From contig JAUXQH010000160.1 in the NCBI GenBank assembly GCA_030685065.1, forward strand, positions 1-64,000: a DNA stretch of 64,000 bases, in the 5' to 3' direction. Made by a program: the position numbers and the translations under genes. Shown piece after piece: positions 16,872 through 24,591 of this stretch; position 1 is the stretch's first letter; each line of letters opens with the position of its first letter. The stretch comes from Pseudomonadota bacterium. Its GTDB lineage: Bacteria > Myxococcota_A > UBA796 > SXON01. A model generated the notes under the pieces. It did no database searches, was not told where the DNA came from, and worked only from the letters and a program-made list of their open reading frames with translations.

Positions 16872-18119
16872 TCACGACATCGACGGCGGCGCGTCCAAGC
16901 TCGGCGTGAATCCCCCGCCGCGCGCCGTGTAGAGCGCGACCAGCCCCACTCCGACGAGGCACATCGCCGCGGAGAGCCCGAAGTGCACGACGTAGCCGAG
17001 CGGTTGGGCCACGAACCCGCTCACGACGGCCCCGAGCCCCGTCGCGGCGACCACGACGCACGCCTGGAGCGTGTAGTCGGTGGCGGCGCGGTGCCCGCGG
17101 CAGGTGTCCATCATCGCGGTGAACAGCGCCACGGTGGCCATCCCCCCGAACAGGTGCTCGGCCGCAGCCATCACGAAGAAGGCCTCCAGCGACGGCCACA
17201 TCGCGACGAACTGGTACCCGGCGACAGAGGCCGCCTGCAGGAGACCGAACGCGATCAGGGCCGCGCGCCGCCCGAGCACCCCCGCCCCCCAGCCGCCGAG
17301 CAGCGCGCCCACCAGCGCCATCCCGCTCCCGACGGTGCCGAGGATCCAGCCCACGTCGGCCAGCCCGAGCCCGGCGTCCACCATCATCGGGCGCACCATG
17401 CTCCCCGCCATCGCGTCGCCCAACTTGTAGAAGAACACCAGCAGGAGCCACGCCGCCGTGTCGCTGCGGGTCCACCACACGCCCAACGCCCCCCAATCCA
17501 CCCCCGTGGAGGGTGTGGTGACGGCCACGGGGGCAGGCTCGCGCCAGAGCGCGATGGGCAGCGTGGCCACCGCGAGGATGGTCGCCATCACGAGGAAGCT
17601 CCGGGACCAGCCGAGCGCGTCGAACACCACGAGCAGCGCCCCGCCGCCCACGACCATCCCCACCCGGTAGGCGGCCACCTGCACGCCGTTCCCGATACCG
17701 CGCTCGCCCGGAGACAACAGGTCGACGGCGAGCGCGTCGGTGGCGATGTCCTGGGTGGCCGCGAGCAGGTTGCACAGGAGAACGGCCGCGAGGAGCGGCG
17801 CCATTCCCGCGGCGGAGCTCACCGACGGGAGGGGCAGCCAGGCCAGCGCCACGAGCACGCCCACGGTCAGGAGCTGGATCGGCAGGATGACGCCGCGCCG
17901 CCGCCCCCTCCCGCCGTGCCCGCGCCCGTCCACGTAGGGCGCCCACAAGAACTTCAGCATCCAGGGCAGCGCGAGCAGGTTTGCCAGGCCGATCTCGGGG
18001 AGCGAGGCGCCGCCTTGCCGCAGGAGCACGGGGAGCGCCTGCGTGAAGAAGCCGTACGGCAGGCCCTGGGAGAGGTAGAGGCTGACGAGGAGCGTGAAGC
18101 GGAGCCGGACGGAGGGCAT
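16872..18119 (-). CDS. AmpG-like major facilitator transporter
   Basis: A 415-residue protein with about 12 transmembrane helices. Family marks are LYLSQGLPYGFFTQALPVLLR near the N-terminus, PWMLKFLWAPYVDGRG in the first cytoplasmic loop, and LAATQDIATDALAVDLLSPGERG followed by QVAAYRVGMVVGGG in the middle. This is the AmpG/acetyl-CoA-transporter branch. AmpG takes up anhydro-muropeptides for cell wall recycling, and a peptidoglycan role would fit the PBP gene elsewhere in the window, but the substrate cannot be read from sequence. The start is the ATG at 18119. It converges on the operon ending at 16853. Confidence 0.85.
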   Translation of the reverse strand: MPSVRLRFTLLVSLYLSQGLPYGFFTQALPVLLRQGGASLPEIGLANLLALPWMLKFLWAPYVDGRGHGGRGRRRGVILPIQLLTVGVLVALAWLPLPSVSSAAGMAPLLAAVLLCNLLAATQDIATDALAVDLLSPGERGIGNGVQVAAYRVGMVVGGGALLVVFDALGWSRSFLVMATILAVATLPIALWREPAPVAVTTPSTGVDWGALGVWWTRSDTAAWLLLVFFYKLGDAMAGSMVRPMMVDAGLGLADVGWILGTVGSGMALVGALLGGWGAGVLGRRAALIAFGLLQAASVAGYQFVAMWPSLEAFFVMAAAEHLFGGMATVALFTAMMDTCRGHRAATDYTLQACVVVAATGLGAVVSGFVAQPLGYVVHFGLSAAMCLVGVGLVALYTARGGGFTPSLDAPPSMS

Positions 18120-18202
18120 CGTGGCGCGATTTAACGCGGGCCGGGCCGGGTCCCGACGTTTGGGGTTCGAGCGAGGTAGAGGGGCCCCGATCGGAGTGTC
18201 CC

Positions 18203-18832
18203 GTGCCCAAGACCCGCGCGTTCCGGTTCGTCGTCGATGCCGAGCCCGATGCCGTCCGCGCCCGGCTCGCGGCGCGCTCCCACCGCCGCTTGCTCCCCGC
18301 GTTCGGGCGGTTCACGGTGTTCGCCAGCCTCCCGCTCGCCGGCAGCGTCGGGAAGGACGGGCAGTTCAACCTGGCGACCGCGCAACGCGACTTCTTCGGG
18401 CTGCTCCGTCCGGTCGCCACCGGCCGCCTCACCGCCGGCCCGACCGGTACGGTGGTGGAGGGCGTCGCGGGCATGCCGACGTGGATCACGTGGTACCTGC
18501 GGAGCGTGTACATCGCCCTGGCGCTCGCGACGGTGGTCGTCGGTGGCCTCTGGGCCGCCGGGCTCGCCGCCGGCCTCGCTGCGGTCGTCCCGGCGCTGGC
18601 GATCGGCCTGCTGATCGCGGCGGTGTCCATCGGGCTGCACGTGGGCAACGCGGACGCGAAGGTGGATGCGCTGGTCGAGGCCGTCGCCGGCGCGGTCGAG
18701 GCCGGCCAGGGTGGGTCGGGAGAGGTGGCGGCCGGGCAAGGGGCCGCGCCCCGCGTCGACGGGTCTGACGCCGCCGTCGAGGCCGCCCGCCGCGCCTCGT
18801 CCCGCCAGGCAGAGCGCCCTCCGACACTGTAA
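18203..18832 (+). CDS. Small two-helix membrane protein of unknown family
   Basis: A 209-residue protein. The first 90 residues look like a soluble alpha/beta domain (FRFVVDAEPDAVRARLAARS...), followed by a hydrophobic block of two adjacent helices (about residues 97-145) and a low-complexity Ala/Gly tail. GGAG lies seven bases upstream of the GTG start. It is encoded just before the VIT/VWA protein on the same strand (47 bases apart) and might be cotranscribed. I do not recognise the family. Confidence 0.65.
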   Translation: MPKTRAFRFVVDAEPDAVRARLAARSHRRLLPAFGRFTVFASLPLAGSVGKDGQFNLATAQRDFFGLLRPVATGRLTAGPTGTVVEGVAGMPTWITWYLRSVYIALALATVVVGGLWAAGLAAGLAAVVPALAIGLLIAAVSIGLHVGNADAKVDALVEAVAGAVEAGQGGSGEVAAGQGAAPRVDGSDAAVEAARRASSRQAERPPTL

Positions 18833-18879
18833 GCGCCACCCCAGGCTCGCGTTCCGGGGCCACACACCGGATTGCACCC

Positions 18880-21800
18880 ATGTCCCTCGGCCTGTCCCCT
18901 CGCCTGTCCCCTCGCCTCCTGCGTTGCGGCGTGCTGGCCCTGGTGCTCTCCTGCTGGCCGGGCGGCGAGGTCGGGGCGACCTCCCGTCCAGTCCCCGCGC
19001 CCCCGACCGCGCACGCGCGCGCCGCCGCGGCCGACACGGCCGGGACCGCCGACGCCGCGCCCATCCCCGCGCCGATCACGCTCTCCGACCCAGACGGCCA
19101 GGCCCTCACCCTGACCGCCCTCTCGGTGAAGGTGGCGGTGGACGGCCCGCTCTCGCTCACCGAGCTCGAGATCCGGTTCAAGAATCCGCAGGCGCGCCGC
19201 ATCGAGGGCCGCTTCGCGCTCACCCTCCCGGACGGCGCCACGATCAGCCGCTTCGCGAAGGAGGTGAGCGGGCAGCTCGTCGAGGGCGAGGTCATCGAGC
19301 GGATGGCCGCGCACCGCGCCTATGACGCCATCCTCCACGAGATGCGCGACCCGGCCCTGCTCGAGCAGGACTCGGGAAACCGGTTCTCGGCGAAGGTGTT
19401 CCCCATCGAGGCGAACGCCGACGTGCGGATCGTCCTGTCCTACACGCGCCTGCTCCGAAAGGAGGACGGCGCCCGCGCCTACGTGCTCCCGCTGCGGGGA
19501 CTCCCCGCGATCGGGAGCTTCGCGTTCCACGGCCGCTTCGCCGCCCTCCCCGGCGAGCGCAGCTCGGATCTCGGCGCGTCCGGCTCGCCCGGGGCGGAGC
19601 GCTCCGCGGACGGCGTGCAACACCTCGACATCGTGCGTAGCAACTGGGCGCCGGACGCCGACGTGGCGGTCCGCTGGCGCGCGTCCGGTACCTCGACCGC
19701 CGCGCGCGTGCTGCGTTCGGGCGACTACTACGTTGCGTCGTTCCAGCCGGACCTGCCGGCCGCCGCCGCGGTGCCGGCGCGCTGGGCCTTCTATGTCGAC
19801 ACCTCGGCGTCCGTGGCGGACGGCGAGGCCCATCGCATCGCCGCGATCGAGGCCCTGCTGCGCGCGCTTCCGCCGAAAGCGCCCGTCGCCGTGTACGCCT
19901 TCGATCAGGACGTCGTTCCCCTCGTCGAGGGGTCTGCGGCCACCGCCGCCGCGAGCATCGGCGACGCGCTCCGGCGGCGGGGGTTCGCGGGAGGGACCGA
20001 TCTCGAGCGCGTCCTCGCCCGCATCGCCGCGACGGCCCGCCCCGACACCCGCGTCGTCCTCGCGACGGACGGTGTCGCCACCTTCGGCGACACCAACCCC
20101 GCGCACCTCGCGGCCGCCGCACGCGCGCTGCCGCAGGGCGTCGCGCTCCACGCGCTGGTCCTCGGCTCCGAGCAGGACGGCGCCGTGCTCGCCGCCCTCA
20201 CGGACGGCCGGGGCCGCGTCGTCGAGGTCCCCTTCACCGACGCGATCGCCGCGGACGCCGCCGCCGCCGCCGCGCGGCTCTCGTTGCCCCCCGGCGCCCG
20301 CTTCACCGCGGACGACCGCTCGGCGTCCTGGGTGCACGCGGTCGGCGCCGGGGACGTGACGGCCGGCGGCGAGGTCATCGTGGTGGGACGCATCCTCCCG
20401 GGCCAGTCCCCGCTGCCCCGGATCACCCGGCCGGGGGCGGCGCCGCTCGGGGCCGGGATGGCGGTCGACGCCCACGCCACCGGCCCGCTCGTCGAGCGCG
20501 AGGCCGTGCGCGTGCACCTCGCGGACCTCGCCATCCAGGAGGCCGCTGCCCCCTCGGAGGAGGCCCGCGCCGCGCTCGCGGACGAGCAGGTGCGCCTCTC
20601 CGTGGCCCACCGTGTGCTCTGCCCGAAGACGACGATGCTCGTGCTCGAGAGCGAGGCCGACTACGTGCGCTTCGGCCTCGACCGGCGCGCCCTCGCCGAC
20701 ATCCTGACCGTCACGCCCGAGGGCATCGGGGTGGCCGAGCGCGGCGCGGGGGCCTGGGGCCAGGCCGCGCGCGACAAGGCGGGGAAGCCTGAAAAAACGG
20801 CCAAGGCCCCCGCGACTCCCGACGACACCCTCGCCGCGAAGGACCTGGACGGGCGCGACGACAACAAGAAGGCCAAGGCTGAAGCGAAGGAGGACGCCGC
20901 CGGGGCCCCCATGGAGCGGCTGGCGGAGCGCGGCGAGGAACAGATGAGCGAGGACGAGAAGTCGGTGGCCGAGGACGACGGCACACCCGACGCAGGCCCG
21001 GTCGGAGGAAGCTCGCAGCCGAGCCCCCCACCATCCCCGAGAGCCAACGCGGCGAGCGCCGCCGCATCGAGCACCCCCGCATCGAGCACCTCGGCGCGCC
21101 CGTCGCGCTCCGAAGCGCCCCGGCGCGCGCGCCCGTCGAGCCAGTCCAGCGACGCGGCGCCCTCCGTGCAGCGTGAGGTCGAGAGCAACACCGTGGCCGC
21201 CGAGGCCGCGCCCCCGCCGACCCCCTCCGAACCCGAGGCACCCGCCTGGATCCGCGCCGTCGAGATCCCCTCCACCACCATGGCCGCGCTCGAGGCCGCG
21301 GTCGCCGCGAACCCGCGCGACCGCGAGGCAATGAACCAGCTCGCCAACGCGCTCGTCGCCGTCGGTGACACCAAGCGGCTCGCGACGATCGCGCGCGCCT
21401 GGCAGCCCTACGATCCCGACAACCCGCACATCTACGAGCTCATGGGCGAGGCCGCCCTCGCGAACGGGGACCTGCCGCTCGCCCGCCGCGCCTTCGGCTC
21501 CCTGGCCGAGCTGGCGGGCGGCAAGCCGGAGCTCCTGCAGCGCGCGGGCCTCCTGCTCTGGCGCGCGGGTGATGCGACGGCCGCCGAGGTGCCGCTGCGG
21601 CGCGCGATCGAGCTCCGGCCCGACCGCGTGAACGCGCACCGCCACCTCGCGCTCGTGCTGCGGGCCACCGGCCGCCACGCCGAGGCCGTCGAGGTGCTCG
21701 AGGCCGCGGTGCGGGCGACCTTCCCCGACTACTACCAGGGCGTCAACCGCGTGCTCCTGGAGGAGCTCGGCGCCGCCTACCGCGACTGGATCGCGGCCGC

Positions 21801-22218
21801 CCCCGGCGAAGCCGCCACGATCCGCGCACGCGCGCGTACGTTCGGGGCAGACCCCGATCGTGTCGACGCCCTCCGCGTGACCCTCGCCTGGGAGACCGAC
21901 GGCAACGACGTCGACCTCCACGTGGTCGACCCTCGCGGCGAGTCCTGCTTCTACGGCCATCGCCAGAACGTGAGCGGTCTGGAGCTCTACGAGGATCTCA
22001 CCCGGGGCCTCGGCCCGGAGGTCATCCGCGGATCCGAGCTCCCGCCGGGCCGCTACGCCATCGGGGTCAAGTACTTCAGCGCCGGCCCGATGGGCGTCAG
22101 CCGCGGCCTCGTCATCATCGAGGAGCGCGGCCGCGCCCCGCGCGTCGAGCCGTTCCGCCTGGTCGAGGGCGGCGGCGACGTGCGCCTGATCACGACGGTC
22201 GACCTCCCCGGGAAGTAG
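18880..22218 (+). CDS. Secreted VIT - VWA - TPR - DUF2135 protein
   Basis: A 1112-residue exported protein. Signal (LLRCGVLALVLSCWPGG, possibly a lipobox), then a VIT domain (about 68-200; LSLTELEIRFKNPQARRIEGRF, RMAAHRAYDAILHEMRDPALLEQ), and a von Willebrand A domain (about 299-450) whose MIDAS begins DTSAS and continues with FAGGTDLERVLARIAA and LATDGVATFGD. A long Ala/Glu/Ser-rich linker follows, then TPR-like helical repeats (about 800-963), and a C-terminal DUF2135 module (DGNDVDLHVVDPRGESCFYG...). VIT-VWA proteins are metal-dependent adhesion or assembly factors; the TPR and DUF2135 parts suggest a scaffold in the periplasm or outer membrane. The ligand is unknown. Confidence 0.88.
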   Translation: MSLGLSPRLSPRLLRCGVLALVLSCWPGGEVGATSRPVPAPPTAHARAAAADTAGTADAAPIPAPITLSDPDGQALTLTALSVKVAVDGPLSLTELEIRFKNPQARRIEGRFALTLPDGATISRFAKEVSGQLVEGEVIERMAAHRAYDAILHEMRDPALLEQDSGNRFSAKVFPIEANADVRIVLSYTRLLRKEDGARAYVLPLRGLPAIGSFAFHGRFAALPGERSSDLGASGSPGAERSADGVQHLDIVRSNWAPDADVAVRWRASGTSTAARVLRSGDYYVASFQPDLPAAAAVPARWAFYVDTSASVADGEAHRIAAIEALLRALPPKAPVAVYAFDQDVVPLVEGSAATAAASIGDALRRRGFAGGTDLERVLARIAATARPDTRVVLATDGVATFGDTNPAHLAAAARALPQGVALHALVLGSEQDGAVLAALTDGRGRVVEVPFTDAIAADAAAAAARLSLPPGARFTADDRSASWVHAVGAGDVTAGGEVIVVGRILPGQSPLPRITRPGAAPLGAGMAVDAHATGPLVEREAVRVHLADLAIQEAAAPSEEARAALADEQVRLSVAHRVLCPKTTMLVLESEADYVRFGLDRRALADILTVTPEGIGVAERGAGAWGQAARDKAGKPEKTAKAPATPDDTLAAKDLDGRDDNKKAKAEAKEDAAGAPMERLAERGEEQMSEDEKSVAEDDGTPDAGPVGGSSQPSPPPSPRANAASAAASSTPASSTSARPSRSEAPRRARPSSQSSDAAPSVQREVESNTVAAEAAPPPTPSEPEAPAWIRAVEIPSTTMAALEAAVAANPRDREAMNQLANALVAVGDTKRLATIARAWQPYDPDNPHIYELMGEAALANGDLPLARRAFGSLAELAGGKPELLQRAGLLLWRAGDATAAEVPLRRAIELRPDRVNAHRHLALVLRATGRHAEAVEVLEAAVRATFPDYYQGVNRVLLEELGAAYRDWIAAAPGEAATIRARARTFGADPDRVDALRVTLAWETDGNDVDLHVVDPRGESCFYGHRQNVSGLELYEDLTRGLGPEVIRGSELPPGRYAIGVKYFSAGPMGVSRGLVIIEERGRAPRVEPFRLVEGGGDVRLITTVDLPGK

Positions 22219-22233
22219 CGCTCCGTCGGAATC

Positions 22234-23178
22234 CTACGCCGGCCAGGCCGCCACGAGCGCGGTGACCAGGCCGGTGGGATCCGCCGCGATCCGCGCGACC
22301 ACCCAGGCCACGGGCACGGCGAACGAGAAGAACACGCCGGCGCCGCGGAGGCTGGACGGGTTCGCCCGCCCGCTCATGATCTCGTCGTCGGTGGGCGGGA
22401 GCGAGGGGCGGAACACCGCGATCAGAACGACGACGAGGGAGATCGCGAACGACGCCCAGCCGAGGTTCGCGGGGCCGGCGATCTCCAGGCCGGCTTGGGT
22501 GAGCAGCGCCGACTTCTGGCTTGCGTCCACCGAGGCGATGGCGCTCAGCACGTGGCCCCATGCCATCGCGACGCTCGCGAGCTCGGTGGCGGCGACGACC
22601 GACATGAACGCCATCGTCGTGGAGATGGAGGCCTCGCGGCCGTTGGTGTCTTGGCCGTTGCAGAGGAGCGAGAGAGCCACGGGAATGACGAACAGGCCGT
22701 AGAGCAGCACCTTGAGGCCGACGGTCGGCATCGGCACGTACATGAACAGGCCCCCGAGGGGCAGGATCGCGGCGAGCCCGCAGAGGAGGAATGCCACGAC
22801 CGGGGCGAAGTACGACCGTGGCGCGCGCACGCCGCCGGCCATGCCTCCGAGGGCGAGCAACGCCGCCGCCGGGACCACCACCAGGGCGAGCGTGGCGCTG
22901 CCCATCGCCTGGGCGATGCCCATGGCCATGGACATGACGCGCTCGGAAGCGCTGGCGCTCGCGGCGCTCTCGAACACCGACGCGCCGCCGACGCTGCCGG
23001 CGATGACGATCAGCGCGTGGACGCCGAGGAACGCGGTCGGAAGGGCGGCGGGCACCTTCCAACGCAGGGCGAGGAGCACCGCGCAGACCAGCGTCCACAG
23101 GAGCCCGAACCCGAAGGCGGCGAGCTGCACCCAGGCGACCCAGCCGGTGTCTTCTACGATCGAGGCGATGAGACGCAT
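22234..23178 (-). CDS. Polytopic membrane protein, family not recognised
   Basis: A 314-residue protein with about seven or eight hydrophobic helices and short loops (WVAWVQLAAFGFGLLWTLVCAVL; FLGVHALIVIAGSVGG; TLALVVVPAAALLALGG; FAISLVVVLIAVF; FFSFAVPVAWVVARI). Polar NGQDTNGREASISTTMAFMSV in the centre may be functional. GGAG five bases before the ATG at 23178 decides the start over the GTG at 23184. No transporter or channel signature is evident to me. It converges on the VIT/VWA gene with 15 bases between stops. Confidence 0.7.
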   Translation of the reverse strand: MRLIASIVEDTGWVAWVQLAAFGFGLLWTLVCAVLLALRWKVPAALPTAFLGVHALIVIAGSVGGASVFESAASASASERVMSMAMGIAQAMGSATLALVVVPAAALLALGGMAGGVRAPRSYFAPVVAFLLCGLAAILPLGGLFMYVPMPTVGLKVLLYGLFVIPVALSLLCNGQDTNGREASISTTMAFMSVVAATELASVAMAWGHVLSAIASVDASQKSALLTQAGLEIAGPANLGWASFAISLVVVLIAVFRPSLPPTDDEIMSGRANPSSLRGAGVFFSFAVPVAWVVARIAADPTGLVTALVAAWPA

Positions 23179-23233
23179 GTTCACTCCGGCCGCAGTCTAC
23201 CCTTGTCGCGGGGTTTTCGGCTCCCGCGCTCCC

Positions 23234-24022
23234 TCACGGTCGTGCTTCTGCCTCGAAGGGCGCATCCCGCACCGCACGCTCCCGGCGCAGCGCGAGCTGC
23301 AGGCGCACTGCGCGGACATGGGTGTCCGGAGGGGCACGCTCGACCAGGGTGCGCTGGACGCACCGGACCGTCACTGCCAGCGCGGACGCAATCCGCGCGG
23401 TGGTGTCCGATGCTGCGTGAATCGCTGCGTTGCGAGCGGTGATCACGTCGGCGGCGCGTCCGGTCAGGGAGCTGAGCGCAAACGCGGCACAGGCCGCGTC
23501 GAGAAGGTAGCCCACCCCGATGGCGGGCTCGAGCGCGGTCACGCCCAGAGGGGCGAGTAGATCGACGCGCGTGACGCGCGGCAGGTGCTCGCTCACGCGA
23601 AGCGCGATCGCGCTCCCGAAGGCCCGCATTCCAAGGATATCGAGAACCGCGCTTCCTTCCTGGAGAGGGTCCGTCGCCACGCCATGGTGCTTATCCTGCG
23701 CGAGGATGTAACGAAAGGCCTCCCCGAGGTGCCACTGGTTCCGCACGGGGAGCCGCCGCACGAGCAACAACGGCACGCCCGGGTGCTGCCGCGCCATCAC
23801 CAGCCGGAGCCGGCGCACGAGCGCGTCCACCCCCGTGTCGTCCATCAAGACCAGCAGGTGCAGGTGGGTGTCGACGAACCGCCAGGCCAGGACCGGCAGC
23901 TCCCGCGCCAACCCGGACATCACCCGTGACAGGCGACGGCGCGCTGCCAGCGACGGCGCGAAAACCCGATCATCCTGCAGGCGCAAGATCAGGTGGAAGC
24001 CGAGGGTCGGCGGGTGTGTCAT
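23234..24022 (-). CDS. REP-associated tyrosine transposase (RAYT/IS200-like Y1 family)
   Basis: A 262-residue protein. The N-terminal half matches the Y1/HUH transposase fold: FHLILRLQDDRVFAPS, then LAWRFVDTHLHLLVLM with the metal-binding pair H53-x-H55, and the likely nucleophile Tyr105 in GEAFRYILAQDKHHGV. The C-terminal half looks like a helix-turn-helix (ARIASALAVTVRCVQRTLVER). RAYTs are single-copy domesticated relatives of IS200 transposases that act on REP hairpins nearby. No IS ends or second gene are seen, but an array of three 83-bp hairpin repeats starts about 85 bases upstream (24106-24330), which fits a RAYT-REP unit. Confidence 0.82.
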   Translation of the reverse strand: MTHPPTLGFHLILRLQDDRVFAPSLAARRRLSRVMSGLARELPVLAWRFVDTHLHLLVLMDDTGVDALVRRLRLVMARQHPGVPLLLVRRLPVRNQWHLGEAFRYILAQDKHHGVATDPLQEGSAVLDILGMRAFGSAIALRVSEHLPRVTRVDLLAPLGVTALEPAIGVGYLLDAACAAFALSSLTGRAADVITARNAAIHAASDTTARIASALAVTVRCVQRTLVERAPPDTHVRAVRLQLALRRERAVRDAPFEAEARP

Positions 24023-24105
24023 GGCGGCGCATGGGTAGGCACCTCAAAACGTTCGTCAATGGTCGACATGCGTTTGACCATCCGAACGCTCGGTGTGCCT
24101 CGTGG

Positions 24106-24330
24106 TGGCGAACGAGCTCGCCCAGGTGTGGAGAGGTGGTCGAGTTGGTTCGCTTCGGGGGCGAGTTTTGCGTTGCCAAGCGCGGATCTGGCGAACGAGC
24201 TCGCCCAGGTGTGGGGAGGTGGTCGAGTTCGTTCACCTGGGGGGCGAGTTTTACGTCGCCAAGCCCAGATCTGGCGAACGAGCTCGCGCAGGTGTGGAGA
24301 GGTGGTCGAGTTGGTTCGCTTGGGGGGCGA
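24106..24330. repeat. Three tandem copies of an 83-bp hairpin-forming repeat (REP/BIME-like)
   Basis: Copies begin at 24106, 24189 and 24272 with TGGCGAACGAGCTCG; the third is cut short at about 24330. Each has an imperfect stem between GAACGAGCTCG and CGAGTTNGTTC, and the first two have another between GGCGA and T(C/T)GCC flanking a TTTT-containing loop. In copy 2 the second stem is extended by CTGGG/CCCAG. Differences between copies partly preserve pairing. Location beside a RAYT gene suggests these are its REP targets. Confidence 0.8.
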
Positions 24331-24421
24331 GCACGGGCGTCCCATGGCTCGGTCGGGGCCCCCGGCGCCGCGGCGGCGCCGTCGCCGCGCTCCGGGCGCG
24401 CGCTCACGCGCTTGGTCCGCG

Positions 24422-24463
24422 GCGTCGCTGCGCGACGCGGCGGGACCGCCGGCAAAGCCGGCG
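24422..24463. repeat. Two adjacent perfect hairpins
   Basis: GCGTCGC-TGC-GCGACGC (24422-24438) and CGCCGGC-AAA-GCCGGCG (24447-24463), each with a 7-bp stem and 3-base loop. They lie downstream of the 83-bp repeats in the same non-coding region. Confidence 0.6.
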
Positions 24464-24547
24464 CCCTCCGAGCGACTGGGCCAACGTCGCCAGCCAAACT
24501 CGCGATCTCCACGACAAGCCTGACCCTGTCCCTGTCTTCGGGGCGTT

Positions 24548-24566
24548 GCGGGGGCGGAGCCCCCGC
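24548..24566 (-). terminator. Strong hairpin after the GH57 gene
   Basis: GCGGGGGC and GCCCCCGC pair in an 8-bp stem around a GGA loop, 26 bases after the stop of the minus-strand GH57 gene. There is no T run, so it may be a rho-dependent pause, an mRNA stabiliser or a REP element rather than a classical terminator. Confidence 0.5.
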
Positions 24567-24591
24567 CCCAAGATCCCTCTCGCCAACCGCC

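Larger units (their letters stand above)
24023..24591. other. Non-coding region of repeats and palindromes next to the RAYT gene
   Basis: About 570 bases with no credible gene. It holds three copies of an 83-bp unit (24106-24330), a run of short hairpins (24422-24463) and a strong hairpin at 24548-24566. The repeat period is not a multiple of three, so any reading frame shifts from copy to copy, which argues against protein coding. Confidence 0.75.

Noticed and set aside
16684-21960. Very long minus-strand open frames (for example one of about 1750 codons across 16684-21960, and others at 33608-37474 and 39526-43581).
   Set aside because: They lie opposite well-recognised genes, are made of Arg, Ala, Gly and Pro-rich text without motifs, and are expected shadows at this GC content.
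23234-24022. A complete IS200/IS605 insertion sequence.
   Set aside because: No second gene (TnpB), no target duplication and no defined ends; a domesticated RAYT is the better reading.
24106-24330. Could the 83-bp repeats be a CRISPR array?
   Set aside because: The units are contiguous, imperfect and too long, with no unique spacers and no cas genes.
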